Source: Salsipaludibacter sp963735045 (GTDB lineage Bacteria > Actinomycetota > Nitriliruptoria > Nitriliruptorales > Nitriliruptoraceae). From it: a DNA stretch of 64,000 nucleotides. This document shows, in pieces, positions 1 through 9,595 of this stretch. Under the pieces are notes generated by a model. That model made no database searches. It was given only the letters and a program-made list of their open reading frames with translations, and was not told the origin of the DNA. The position numbers and the translations under genes are program-made. The stretch lies in the NCBI GenBank assembly GCA_963735045.1, contig CAVTIZ010000003.1:682001-746000 (forward strand). Reading direction: 5' to 3'. Within the stretch, counting starts at the first letter, position 1; each line of letters starts with the position of its first letter.

Positions 1-276
1 GTGGTCCAGGCCGACGTCCGCGCGGCCCTGCGTCGACTGGCCGACGACGGTGTCGTGGTCGACCTGGTGTTCCTCGATCCGCCCTACCAGGTCGACGGTG
101 ACGAGCTGGACGAGGTGCTGGGCCTGCTCGTGCCGGTCCTGGCCGACACGGCGCTGGTCCGACTCGAGCAGTCCGCCAAGGCTGGCGACGTGGACTGGCC
201 GGCACCCCTGCTGGCCGGTCGGGTCCGTCGCTACGGTGACACGCGAATCGTCGAGGCCAGCGTGGAGGCGCCGTGA
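1..276 (+). CDS. rsmD: 16S rRNA (guanine-N2)-methyltransferase RsmD, C-terminal part (5' truncated by window)
   Basis: This is the tail of an SAM-dependent N6/N2-methyltransferase. The motif VFLDPPY (residues about 23-29 of the visible part) is the DPPY-type catalytic motif of RsmD, which methylates G966 of 16S rRNA during 30S assembly. The gene runs off the left edge, so its true start and SAM-binding loop are not visible. Its TGA overlaps the GTG of coaD (GTGA), the classic rsmD-coaD pairing, which supports the assignment. Confidence 0.85.
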   Translation: MVQADVRAALRRLADDGVVVDLVFLDPPYQVDGDELDEVLGLLVPVLADTALVRLEQSAKAGDVDWPAPLLAGRVRRYGDTRIVEASVEAP

Positions 277-758
277 GCGTGCAGGTCGTGGTGCCGGGCT
301 CGTTCGACCCGATCACCGATGGCCACGTGGACGTGGTCGAGCGCGTCGCCCGACGCGTCGACGAGGTGGTCGTGGCCGTCCTGGTGAACCCGGCCAAGCA
401 GGGCCTGTTCACCGTCGACGAGCGCATGGGCCTGATCCGCGACTCGCTGCGCCACCTCGACAACGTCACCGTGGACCGCTTCGAGGGTCTGCTGGTCGAC
501 TTCTGCAACGACCGGGGGATCGGCGTCATCGCCAAGGGCCTGCGGGCCGTGGCCGACTTCGAGTACGAGCTGCAGATGGCGCAGATGAACGCCCGCATCG
601 GGGACGTCGAGACCATGTTCGTCCCGGCCAGCCCGGCCTCGTCGTACCTGTCGTCCTCGCTGGTCAAGGAGGTCGCCCGCTTCGGCGGGGAGATCACCGG
701 CATGGTCCCGGCGGTCGTCGAGGCCGCCCTGCTGGAACGCCTCGCCGAGCGGGACTGA
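273..758 (+). CDS. coaD: phosphopantetheine adenylyltransferase
   Basis: CoaD transfers AMP from ATP to 4'-phosphopantetheine, the penultimate step of coenzyme A synthesis in the cytosol. At 161 aa it has the usual family length. The nucleotidyltransferase (T/H)xGH motif is TDGH at residues 15-18, preceded by the PGSFDP strand-loop. The C-terminal ATP-binding segment reads YLSSSLVKEVA, matching the family ISSSLVKEVA. The GTG start overlaps the rsmD stop by four bases, so translation is probably coupled. Confidence 0.95.
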   Translation: MSVQVVVPGSFDPITDGHVDVVERVARRVDEVVVAVLVNPAKQGLFTVDERMGLIRDSLRHLDNVTVDRFEGLLVDFCNDRGIGVIAKGLRAVADFEYELQMAQMNARIGDVETMFVPASPASSYLSSSLVKEVARFGGEITGMVPAVVEAALLERLAERD

Positions 759-909
759 CCCCCGCCCCGGTGCGCGCCGACCGGAGCGCCGGTGTTGCTG
801 GTGGGACGGCCGAGGGTTCGTGCGGTTGGCGTTGTAGGATCGTGCTCCTGCTCGCGCCGCGAGCGGTCGCACGCCGTCGTCCCCGTCCCACCCGAGCCAA
901 GGCGCCCCG

Positions 910-1479
910 ATGTCCGACTTCGATGTCCCCGACGTCGTCGACAGGTACGACCCAGACCGCCAGTCCGGCCGCGGCGACGCCATCGACCTCGACAGCCGTC
1001 TGCGCCAGCTCGAGCAGATGATCTCGGAGGCCAAGCCCGTGCCCCTGTCATCGTCCATCATGCTGGGCAAGGCCGAGACGCAGGGCATGATCGCCGACAT
1101 CCGCTCGGCCATGCCCGAGGAGCTGCGCCAGGCCCGCTGGGTCGTCAAGGAGCGTGAGGAGGTGCTGGAGTCGGCCCACAGCGAGGCGGAACGGATCGTC
1201 TCCGAGGCCCGCTCCGAGCGCGCTCGGCTGATCTCGCGGACCGAGGTGGTCGAGGCCGCCAACCACGAGGCCGGCCGCATCGTCGACGACGCCAAGGAAC
1301 GTGCACGGCAGATGCGCCTGGACGCCGACGACTACGTCGACGGCAAGCTGGCCAACTTCGAGATCGTGCTCAACAAGACGCTGTCGGCGGTCGAGCGCGG
1401 CCGCGACAAGCTGCGCGACCGCCTCCACGGCGACGAACTGGTCCAGGAACTGGCCGACGACGACCAACTCGGCGTCTGA
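910..1479 (+). CDS. sepIVA: SepIVA-type DivIVA-like coiled-coil cell division/envelope protein
   Basis: The 189-aa protein is rich in Glu, Arg and Ala, with predicted coiled coil through residues about 75-170 (EREEVLESAHSEAERIVSEA and following). In mycobacteria the DivIVA-like gene sepIVA sits between coaD and the DUF177/rpmF/rnc genes and is needed for septation and envelope growth; position and coiled-coil character match here. A TAGGAT at 835-840 could be a -10 element, but no convincing -35 is visible. It is separated from yceD by an inserted minus-strand block. The family assignment rests mainly on synteny and general sequence character. Confidence 0.7.
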   Translation: MSDFDVPDVVDRYDPDRQSGRGDAIDLDSRLRQLEQMISEAKPVPLSSSIMLGKAETQGMIADIRSAMPEELRQARWVVKEREEVLESAHSEAERIVSEARSERARLISRTEVVEAANHEAGRIVDDAKERARQMRLDADDYVDGKLANFEIVLNKTLSAVERGRDKLRDRLHGDELVQELADDDQLGV

Positions 1480-1527
1480 TCCGCCACCCGACCCGGGGTC
1501 GTTCGTCGGCCACGGGGGCCCCTGCGG

Positions 1528-2607
1528 TCACGTCCCCACGGCGTCCATGGCCAACACGCGCGCGACCTGGTGGTCGCTGTCACCGAGCTGGGCGTCCAGC
1601 ATCACCAGGCGCTTGGCGACGTGGGCGCCGGGGTACTCCCAGGTCATCCCGATCCCGCCGTGCAACTGGATGGCCTCCTCGGCCACGGTGCGGGCTGCCC
1701 GCCCCACCAGGTGCTTGGCCAGGGCGACCGACCTCGGGCCCTCGGCGGTGTCGAGGTCGGCAGCCGCCCGAATCGTGATCGACCGCGCCTGCTCGACCTC
1801 GATGGACATGTCCACGGCACGGTGTCGCAGGGCCTGGAAGCTGGCCAGTGCGCGACCGAACTGCCGGCGTGCGGCGAGGTGGTCGGTGGTCATCGCGACC
1901 AGGTGGTCCATGGCCCCGACGGCCTCGGCGCACAGGGCCACGCGGCCGGCGTCCAGTGCCGCGTCCAACGCCGCGTCGATGCCCGTCCCCAGCAGTCGCG
2001 CGGGCGTGTCGTCGAGCACGACCTCGCTGGCACCTCCGCCGTCGACCAGTCCGACGTCGTGGGTCGTGGCGTCGTCCGGGTCGACCGCCAGCAGGGCCAG
2101 GCCGTCGTCGCTGCCCGCCGTGACCAGCAGCAGGTCACTGCCGGGGCCGCCGTACACCATGGTCTTGCGTCCGGTGACCCGCCACGACCCGTCGGCCTCC
2201 CCAGCCCTGGTGGCGACGTCGTGGACGGCCTCGGGGTCGTCGGGCTCGGCGAACGCGACCGCGACGCGGGTGCCCGACAGCACCGCCTCGAGGTCGTCGC
2301 CGGCGTCGACCGACGTCAGGAGTCGGGTCGCCAACAGCGCGGCCAGCAGCGGTTCCGGACAGGTCGCCCGTCCGACCTCCTCGAACAGCACCAGCAGGTC
2401 GAAGCCGGTCCCGCCGAAGCCACCGTGGTCGGGGTCGACCAGCGCGGCCAGCACGCCCATCTCGGCCAGTCCCCGCCACACCTCGGGCAGGTGGTAGGGC
2501 GGGGTGTAGGCGGCCTCGGCGCGGGTCTCGGGATCCCACGCATCGGCCAGGAACCGGCGCAGGGTCTCGGCCAGCATCTGCCGGTCCTCGCTGGTGGTGA
2601 AGTCCAC
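1528..2607 (-). CDS. acyl-CoA dehydrogenase (small subunit-like)
   Basis: This 359-aa FAD-dependent acyl-CoA dehydrogenase has the standard helical N-terminal domain beginning MDFTTSEDRQMLAETLRRFL. The C-terminal signature HGGIGMTWEYP places a Glu at the usual catalytic-base position. Acyl-CoA dehydrogenases make the 2,3-trans double bond in acyl-CoA thioesters and pass electrons to ETF. It lies 52 bp downstream of a second, longer acyl-CoA dehydrogenase on the same strand. Adjacent pairs of unequal length are typical of the alpha2-beta2 steroid or branched side-chain enzymes of actinobacteria (FadE26/27, FadE28/29), so a heteromeric enzyme is plausible. The substrate cannot be read from the sequence. 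Confidence 0.85.
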   Translation of the reverse strand: MDFTTSEDRQMLAETLRRFLADAWDPETRAEAAYTPPYHLPEVWRGLAEMGVLAALVDPDHGGFGGTGFDLLVLFEEVGRATCPEPLLAALLATRLLTSVDAGDDLEAVLSGTRVAVAFAEPDDPEAVHDVATRAGEADGSWRVTGRKTMVYGGPGSDLLLVTAGSDDGLALLAVDPDDATTHDVGLVDGGGASEVVLDDTPARLLGTGIDAALDAALDAGRVALCAEAVGAMDHLVAMTTDHLAARRQFGRALASFQALRHRAVDMSIEVEQARSITIRAAADLDTAEGPRSVALAKHLVGRAARTVAEEAIQLHGGIGMTWEYPGAHVAKRLVMLDAQLGDSDHQVARVLAMDAVGT

Positions 2608-2659
2608 GTGGTCCTCGTCGGGTCGAAGCGGGATCGTGACGGAACGGGGGGAGGGGGGG

Positions 2660-3844
<1,185 letters not shown>

Positions 3845-3971
3845 GTCGTCTCCCGACGTCGCGTCGGACGCGACGACGGGTGGCATCCCCGGGCCGGCCG
3901 CGACCGCCCGCGAGGCTAGGCCACCGCCTGCCCGCGGTCCCCGCGAACGGCCCCGCCGTGCCGGCGGGTGG

Positions 3972-4766
3972 TCACGACGACGGGCGACGGTCGTCGTCGA
4001 CGTCCATCTCGACCAGGTCGAGTTCGACCCACTCCGAGACCTGCAGCTCGGGGTTGCGGGGCCGACCCGGCCCGCCCCGGGTGTCGCGGTCCCGCCCGAC
4101 CTGCACCCACCGGACCAGGCGGTCCCACCCGTCCAGGCCCCACCGGCCCGGTCCGGGACCTCCCGGGCGTCGCCGGGCGGCCCGTTCCTCCCGCACCCGC
4201 TCCGCCACCCGGGCGCGACGACGGTCGGGCCGACCCAGGTCGTCGCGCACGCGACGGACGGCGTCGCGACCGAACAGGCGTGCGGTCACCAGCAGCGCGA
4301 CGTCGACCGCGGTGACCCGGCCCTCGCAGGTGATGATCCGGCCGGACTCCACGATCCGCTCCGACGAGGCGTCGACGCCATAGGCGGCCAGCAGGGGGGC
4401 CGCCAGCCAGTGGGTCGTGGCGGGACGGTCCTCCAGCAGTCCGGCCGCGGCCACCACGACCGTCCCCGTCGAACTGGCGACCAACCAGCGACAGCGCGGC
4501 TCGACCCGGCGCAGCCAGTCACCGAGTTCGGAGTCCTGCGCGGTCTGGCGGCAGCCCAGTCCGCCCGGCACCAGCACGACGTCGGGGTGCGCCACCTCGG
4601 CGTAGGTGCGATCGACGTACTCCACGCCACCGATGCCCGGCACCGTGCCGACGGCCTCGCCGACCCCGACGAACTCGACCTCCGGGTTGCGACCGAGGAC
4701 CAGCGAGAACGCCTCGCACTCGTCGATCGACACACCCGGGAACACTGCCAACGCGACCTGGACCAC
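3972..4766 (-). CDS. DJ-1/PfpI superfamily (GATase1-like) protein with Ser at the nucleophile elbow
   Basis: The 264-aa protein has the ThiJ/DJ-1/PfpI fold: an N-terminal strand VQVALAVFPG, the acidic DECEAF segment at about residues 15-20, and the elbow region WLVASSTGTVVVAAAGLL at about residues 94-111. Family enzymes and the AraC-type GlxA domains carry Cys just before TG at the elbow; here it is Ser99, so hydrolase or glyoxalase activity is doubtful. No AraC HTH follows; residues about 180-264 form an Arg/Pro/Gly-rich then acidic tail. The start is GTG with GAGGTGG about five bases upstream. It lies alone between the acyl-CoA dehydrogenases and the aminotransferase. Confidence 0.75.
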   Translation of the reverse strand: MVQVALAVFPGVSIDECEAFSLVLGRNPEVEFVGVGEAVGTVPGIGGVEYVDRTYAEVAHPDVVLVPGGLGCRQTAQDSELGDWLRRVEPRCRWLVASSTGTVVVAAAGLLEDRPATTHWLAAPLLAAYGVDASSERIVESGRIITCEGRVTAVDVALLVTARLFGRDAVRRVRDDLGRPDRRRARVAERVREERAARRRPGGPGPGRWGLDGWDRLVRWVQVGRDRDTRGGPGRPRNPELQVSEWVELDLVEMDVDDDRRPSS

Positions 4767-4859
4767 GTTCCACCTCGTCCCCGATCGATCCTACAGACGG
4801 GTCCGCGCGTGCGCCCGCGCGCCGCGCCCGCACGAACCGTCCCCGTGGTGCGTGGTGCG

Positions 4860-6152
4860 TCAGGCCAGGTCGGCCCGGCGCTGGCAGAAGCGGGCCACGG
4901 CGTCCACGAACGCCGCGAGGTGGTCGTCGGTGATCGCCAGGGACAGGGCGAGGTACCCGCGGGCCGCCAGGTAGAAGCCGTCGTCGAGCAGGTCGAGGAA
5001 CAGCAGGTCCCGCCAGCGAGGGTCGGCGGCCTCGGCGTCGGCGGGGGTCGTGACCGGTCCCGCGACCGGGTGGATGGCCATGATCGAGCCCCACCCGCAG
5101 ACCGTCATCGGCAGCGGCGACCCCGCGAACACCTCGCCGAGGTCGTCGTGCAGTCGTGCCCCGCGTGCGGTGAGTTCGTCCAGCACGCCCGGGGCGGTGA
5201 CCACCCCGTCCACCACCGTGCCGGCAGCCATCGTGAACACGTCGTTGTTGAAGGTCCCGCCGTGGGTCAGCCCGCCGTCCGGCGCGACGGACGGGTCGAA
5301 GGCATCCATGACCTCGCGCGACCCGCCGAAGGCCCCGAACGGCAGCCCGCCGGCCAGGTACTTGCCCAGCGTGGTGAGGTCGGGCCGGATCCCCAGCAGG
5401 TCCTGGGCCCCGCCGATGGCCAGGCGCGACGTCATGACCTCGTCCAGGACCAGCAGGGCCCCGGCCCGGCTGGTGCGGTCACGCAGGCGTTCCAGGAACG
5501 CCGGCGTCCCGCGGATGCCGCCGCCGGCCCCCAGCATCGCCTCGACCAGCACGCACGCGATCCGGTCGCCGTGGGCGTCGAAGGCCGCGTCGACCGCGTC
5601 GACGTCGTTGTAGGCCAGGACGAGGTAGTCGAACGGTGCGCGCAGGGCCTCTCCGGTCGGTCCGAAGTACAGGACGCCACCGTGGTAGCCCCCCGCGAAC
5701 ACCACCACCAGGTCGCGGCCGGTGGCGTGACGGGCGGCCTGGATGGCCATCAGGTTGGCCTCGGTGCCCGAGTTGGTGAACCGCACCCGCTGCATGGACG
5801 AGAACCGGGTCGTGAGCGTCTCCGCGAGGGCGATCTCGGCCTCCGACATCGCGCCCAGCGACCACCCGGTGTCCAGGCGGTCCCGGACCGCGTCGGCCAC
5901 GACCGCCGGTCGATGGCCCAGCAACCCGGACGAGTAGTCCCCCAGCAGGTCCAGCGACCGGTTGCCGTCGACGTCGACCAGGTACGGCCCGTCCGCGGCG
6001 GCCACGCGGAAGGGGAACGGCTCGACGTGGAGCACCGAACGGGTGTTGCCACCCGGGAGCACGGCGCGGGCGCGTTCGGCGAGTTCGCGGCTGCGGGGTC
6101 GGGCCTGGACGTAGCGGTGCCGTGCGGTCCGCAGTTCCTCGTCCAGTCCCAT
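4860..6152 (-). CDS. class III PLP-dependent aminotransferase (glutamate-1-semialdehyde aminomutase-like)
   Basis: The 430-aa protein resembles HemL and related class III aminotransferases. LPGGNTRSVLHVEPFPF near residue 30 is the substrate-entry loop, LVLDEVMTSR holds the PLP-contacting Asp, and TTLGKYLAGGLPFGAFGG contains the Schiff-base Lys. Catalysis is PLP-dependent transamination or amino shift. I chose the ATG at 6152 because it gives a family-length N-terminus with GGGA upstream; the reading frame stays open far upstream only because of high GC. There are no haem genes nearby and the local context is catabolic, so I prefer a general amino-group transferase to true HemL. Confidence 0.8.
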   Translation of the reverse strand: MGLDEELRTARHRYVQARPRSRELAERARAVLPGGNTRSVLHVEPFPFRVAAADGPYLVDVDGNRSLDLLGDYSSGLLGHRPAVVADAVRDRLDTGWSLGAMSEAEIALAETLTTRFSSMQRVRFTNSGTEANLMAIQAARHATGRDLVVVFAGGYHGGVLYFGPTGEALRAPFDYLVLAYNDVDAVDAAFDAHGDRIACVLVEAMLGAGGGIRGTPAFLERLRDRTSRAGALLVLDEVMTSRLAIGGAQDLLGIRPDLTTLGKYLAGGLPFGAFGGSREVMDAFDPSVAPDGGLTHGGTFNNDVFTMAAGTVVDGVVTAPGVLDELTARGARLHDDLGEVFAGSPLPMTVCGWGSIMAIHPVAGPVTTPADAEAADPRWRDLLFLDLLDDGFYLAARGYLALSLAITDDHLAAFVDAVARFCQRRADLA

Positions 6153-6374
6153 CGCCACGTCCCGGTCGTCGTGCGGCTGCCCCCGTCCCCGAGGCCGGCC
6201 AGGTGGCCCGCGGGTGGCCTCCGACGCGACCCTAGGGCCCACCACGACCCGGAGGCGACCGAGCGGACTGTGATAGGCTCGAGGGCCGTGTGCCACGATG
6301 GTGCCGAGTTCGTCGGTGACGATCGTGCACCTCCGCTGCAGCATCCCCCTCCCCGTCTCCCGAGGTGATCGCGC

Positions 6375-6923
6375 GTGCTCGTCCGTGTCCAGGAACTCAT
6401 CGGCCGACCCGGCACGTCCGAGGACCTGCGCCGGTCGGTCGACCCAGCCGACCTGGTTCCCCGTGGTGACGACGACCTGCGCTGGGACCCGCCCGCGGCC
6501 ACGATCCGGGGCGACCTCGACCTGGACCTCAAGCTGGAGTCCGTCGTGGACGGGATCCTGGTCCGGGGGACCGTCGACGTCGACCTGGTGATGCCGTGCT
6601 CGCGCTGCCTGACCGAGATCGTCGACGAGGCGACGCTGGGCATCGGCGAACTGTTCCACGACCCGCGCCGGGTCGAGGTGGAGGACTACACCGAGGGCGA
6701 GGACTACCTGGTCGAGCACGACCTGGTCAACCTCGACCTCGCGCCCGCACTTCGCGACGCGATCACCCTGGTGGTGCCCCAGCAGCCGTTGTGCACGCAG
6801 GACTGCCAGGGGCTGTGCCCGACCTGCGGGGCCGATCGCAACACCGTGGACTGCGGGCACGGTGACGAGGACGTTCCCGACCCCCGGTGGTCTGCGCTGG
6901 CGGACCTCGACCTCGACGAGTGA
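6375..6923 (+). CDS. yceD: DUF177 (YceD) family protein
   Basis: A 182-aa member of the DUF177/YceD family, almost universally encoded directly before rpmF; roles in large-subunit or 23S rRNA metabolism have been proposed in other bacteria and plastids. The visible core is VDLVMPCSRCL followed by a zinc-ribbon-like C-terminus with CTQDCQGLCPTCG. The start GTG at 6375 has AGGTGAT five bases upstream. A putative -10 TAGGCT lies at 6274-6279, without a clear -35. The next gene, rpmF, is 326 bp away and has its own promoter-like sequence. Confidence 0.85.
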   Translation: MLVRVQELIGRPGTSEDLRRSVDPADLVPRGDDDLRWDPPAATIRGDLDLDLKLESVVDGILVRGTVDVDLVMPCSRCLTEIVDEATLGIGELFHDPRRVEVEDYTEGEDYLVEHDLVNLDLAPALRDAITLVVPQQPLCTQDCQGLCPTCGADRNTVDCGHGDEDVPDPRWSALADLDLDE

Positions 6924-6929
6924 CCCGAA

Positions 6930-6959
6930 ATGGCCCTTGGGCGGGTCATCCCATATCCT
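6930..6959 (+). promoter_or_regulatory. putative rpmF promoter
   Basis: ATGGCC (6930-6935), an 18-bp gap and TATCCT (6954-6959), followed by CG, form a promoter-like pair just after the yceD stop. The rplS upstream region shows nearly the same arrangement (TTGGCC-18-TATCCTCG). The hairpin CCCAC-CTTCC-GTGGG (6964-6978) would lie at or next to the transcript 5' end. Apart from these, 6924-7249 is a leader of about 285 nt with no other recognisable feature. This is inference from pattern only. Confidence 0.45.
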
Positions 6960-7249
6960 CGAGCCCACCTTCCGTGGGACGGCGCCGGTGAGCCGACCCC
7001 GGCTGTCGCCCACCAGCACGGCCCACCAGCACGGCAATGCCCCCGACCACCCGCACGACCACGCCACCGGACGTCTCGATCGACCACGTCGGTCGAGGCC
7101 CGTTCCGGGGGTCCGCCGTCCCGACCGTGTCACGGTCCGCCCGGCCCCGACCGGCCGGCGGCACCCGCTGACCACCACGGCCGAAGTCCCGCCCGAAGTC
7201 GACCCACCCGACGTCGCCCCACCTTCCACGATCCTGTCAGGAGACGCCC

Positions 7250-7429
7250 ATGGCCGTCCCGAAGCGCAAGATGAGCCGTTCCCGCACCCGTCACCGCAAG
7301 GCGCAGTGGCTCAAGACCTCGGCGCCCACGACCACCACGTGCCCGCGCTGCAAGTCCACGATGCGACCCCACACTCCCTGCACCGTGTGTGGCACCTACA
7401 AGGGCGTCCAGGTCCTCGACGTCGAGTGA
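7250..7429 (+). CDS. rpmF: 50S ribosomal protein L32
   Basis: A 59-aa basic protein starting MAVPKRKMSRSRTRHRKAQW, the invariant L32 N-terminus, with a zinc ribbon formed by CPRC (residues 31-34) and CTVC (44-47). It is a structural component of the large ribosomal subunit. CAGGAGA lies seven bases before the ATG. Its stop TGA overlaps the GTG of rnc (GTGA), so rnc translation is probably coupled to it. Confidence 0.97.
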   Translation: MAVPKRKMSRSRTRHRKAQWLKTSAPTTTTCPRCKSTMRPHTPCTVCGTYKGVQVLDVE

Positions 7430-8376
7430 CGTCCGACGCCCCGCGACACGTGAGCCCCGCCCCCGGTGACGCCACACCACGAAACGGCACCGGGGCCCGG
7501 GATGCCGGCCGGCCGGATCCAACGGACCTGGCCGGCGCGTTGCGTGTCGAGTTCTCGGACCCCGCACTGCTGGAGCGTGCCCTGGTGCATCGTTCGTGGT
7601 CCTTCGAACAGCAGGTGCCCTCCAACGAGCGGCTCGAGTTCCTCGGCGACGCCGTGCTGGACGTGGTGGTCACCGACGAGCTGTACCACCTTCGTCCCGA
7701 CGAGCCCGAGGGCCGTCTCGCGGAACTGCGTGCCGCCGCGGTGAGCGAGCGGTCGCTGGCCGCGGTCGCCCGCGACCTCGGCCTCGGCCCACACCTGCGA
7801 CTGGGCGTGGGTGAAGCCGACTCCGGGGGAGCCGACAAGGACTCGCTGCTGGCCGACACGCTGGAAGCCCTGTTGGGCGCCGTCTACCTCGACCAGGGGT
7901 TCGAATCGGCCTACGTCGTCGCCCAGCGACTGTTCGCGCCCTGCCTGGGTGACCTGCTGGCACGTCGGTCGGTCACCGACCCCAAGACCGCCCTGCAGGA
8001 GCACACCGAGGCGACCGTGGGCCAGTTGCCCCACTACGCCACGACCGGTTCCGGGCCCGACCACCAGCGCACGTTCGACGCCACCGTCACGGTCGACGAC
8101 GAACTCGTCGGTGCCGGTCGAGGCCCGACCAAGAAGGCGGCGGAGCGGGCCGCCGCGTTGGCCGCCATGCAGGCCCTGACCGACGAGCCCGACGTCGACG
8201 TGGCCCTGGCCACGCCCACCGCGCTGGTCGGCACCGCCGGCAACGGATCCTCCTCGGCCAGCGACCACCCGGCGCCGGACGCGCCCGCGAGCCAGACGAC
8301 GACCCCCAGCACGTCTCCCGACCCGCCCGAACGGTCGTCCCCGGCCGTGACCCCCGACGCCGTCTCCACCGGCTGA
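7426..8376 (+). CDS. rnc: ribonuclease III
   Basis: This is double-strand-specific endoribonuclease III, which processes rRNA precursors and structured mRNA leaders. The catalytic signature NERLEFLGDAV is at residues 67-77, with DTLEALLGAVYLD as the second acidic cluster, followed by a double-stranded RNA-binding domain (DPKTALQEHTE to KKAAERAAALAAMQAL). The GTG at 7426, overlapping the rpmF stop, is preferred; another GTG at 7450 is possible. At 316 aa it is longer than typical (about 230 aa) because of about 35 extra N-terminal residues and a low-complexity Ser/Thr/Pro tail of about 65 residues. Confidence 0.93.
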   Translation: MTSDAPRHVSPAPGDATPRNGTGARDAGRPDPTDLAGALRVEFSDPALLERALVHRSWSFEQQVPSNERLEFLGDAVLDVVVTDELYHLRPDEPEGRLAELRAAAVSERSLAAVARDLGLGPHLRLGVGEADSGGADKDSLLADTLEALLGAVYLDQGFESAYVVAQRLFAPCLGDLLARRSVTDPKTALQEHTEATVGQLPHYATTGSGPDHQRTFDATVTVDDELVGAGRGPTKKAAERAAALAAMQALTDEPDVDVALATPTALVGTAGNGSSSASDHPAPDAPASQTTTPSTSPDPPERSSPAVTPDAVSTG

Positions 8377-8506
8377 CGCGCTCGACGATCCCCACCGCCA
8401 CATGCCCGGCCGGCCAACCCGACCCACCCGTCCACCCCCGTCCACCCCCCATCCACCCCCCGTCCGACGACCGCGCCGCCCGACAGCGGCCCGAAGGAGA
8501 ACCACC

Positions 8507-9352
8507 GTGCTCGAACTCCCCGAAGTCGAAGTCCTGCGCAAGGACCTCGAGAAGGAGGTGGTGGGCAAGCGCGTCAAGGACGTGATCGTCAACACGGCCA
8601 GCATCGTGCGTCCGTTCCACCACACCCGGCCGCACTTCGTCAAGGCGCTCGAGGGCAAGAAGATCGAGGGGGCCCGCCGTCGCGGTCGCACGATCTTCCT
8701 CGACCTCGACGACGACACCACGTGGGTCATCGACGCCCGTGGCTCGGCCTCGCTGCACCGCGAGACCGCCAACGAGGACCCCGGCCCCGACACCCACCTG
8801 GTCGTGACGTTCACCATCGGCGGGGCGATCCACCTCACCGACCACCGCGACGAGCCGGACGTGTCCACCGGCGTGGTGGAGACCGACGAGGCACTCGAGG
8901 CGGTCGGGTTCACCGGCACCGGCTTCGACCCGCTCGAGGACAACCTCACCTGGATGGAGTTCGCCCAGCTGTTGCGGGATGCCGACATGCCCCTGAAGCT
9001 GGCGTTCATGGACCCCAACGTGATCTCGGGCATCGGGCCGGTCTACTCCGACGAGATCCTGTACGAGGCCGGGCTCCGCTACGACCGGGACTCGGGTTCG
9101 CTGACCTCCCAGGAGGTCCGGCGTCTGTTCCGTGCCATGCACGAGGTGATCGCCGCCGCGATGAAGTTCCGCGGGTCGTCACTGGACGAGCCGGACCCCG
9201 ACGACGCGGTGGACGACGACGGCGAGGCGGTCGAGCACCTCAAGGTGTACGGCCGCGACGGGCTCCCCAGCCTGCGCTCGCGCAAGCCGATCGAGAAGGC
9301 CGACATGGGCAACGGCATCGTGGCCTACTACGACCCCCAGTCGCAGTATTGA
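8507..9352 (+). CDS. MutM/Fpg-family protein lacking the catalytic proline and zinc cysteines
   Basis: The 281-aa protein aligns along its length with formamidopyrimidine-DNA glycosylase (MutM), and the rnc-mutM-smc order is conventional. The N-terminus reads MLELPEVEVLR instead of MPELPEVE, so the Pro that forms the Schiff base after Met removal is Leu. The loop RRAKYL is RRGRTIFL, and the helix-two-turn-helix GVGNIYA is GIGPVYS. The zinc-finger positions CPRC and YCPQCQ correspond to SLRS and YDPQSQ; the protein has no Cys at all. The GTG start has AAGGAG nearby. It is probably a non-catalytic or differently acting DNA-binding relative; a true MutM may exist elsewhere. Confidence 0.8.
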   Translation: MLELPEVEVLRKDLEKEVVGKRVKDVIVNTASIVRPFHHTRPHFVKALEGKKIEGARRRGRTIFLDLDDDTTWVIDARGSASLHRETANEDPGPDTHLVVTFTIGGAIHLTDHRDEPDVSTGVVETDEALEAVGFTGTGFDPLEDNLTWMEFAQLLRDADMPLKLAFMDPNVISGIGPVYSDEILYEAGLRYDRDSGSLTSQEVRRLFRAMHEVIAAAMKFRGSSLDEPDPDDAVDDDGEAVEHLKVYGRDGLPSLRSRKPIEKADMGNGIVAYYDPQSQY

Positions 9353-9381
9353 CGCGCGTCCTCGCTGCGCTCGGACGCGTG
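9353..9381. terminator. hairpin immediately after the mutM-like stop
   Basis: The arms 9353-9361 and 9373-9381 pair over 9 bp (one G-U), enclosing the 11-nt loop TCGCTGCGCTC. It begins right at the stop codon of the mutM-like gene. There is no U-tract, as is common for actinobacterial terminators. The same loop, with one base changed, tops a hairpin after ispG. Confidence 0.5.
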
Positions 9382-9516
9382 GGAGTTTGCTCGCCCGGGG
9401 GCTCGCAAACGTCCCGCCGGGCGCGATCGTCCAGGGGCGGCTCCGCTGCGCTCGGACGCGTGGGAGTTTGCTCGCCCGGGGGCTCGCAAACGTCCCGCCG
9501 GGCGCGATCGTCCAGG
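9363..9516. repeat. two 73-bp direct repeats (81-bp period), each with an internal palindrome
   Basis: Copies lie at 9363-9435 and 9444-9516 and look identical, separated by 8 bp. Each holds GGGAGTTTGC and GCAAACGTCCC as inverted arms (copy 1: 9381-9390 and 9405-9415) around a GC-rich loop. They fill most of the 243-bp gap before smc. No ORF here has coding support. The copies resemble the GGAGTTGC/GCAACTCC hairpins after ispG, which suggests a shared repeat family. Confidence 0.85.
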
Positions 9517-9595
9517 TCGGAACGTCCGGGTTCGTGGCAAGGTCATCGGGCAGCGGGCACGCTGGTCGCATCGCTGTGAGGGAAGTCGACCACCC

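Noticed and set aside
6862..7425. N-terminal extension of RNase III to 6862
   Set aside because: The frame would overlap rpmF and yceD completely; the GTG at 7426 coupled to the rpmF stop gives a sensible protein.
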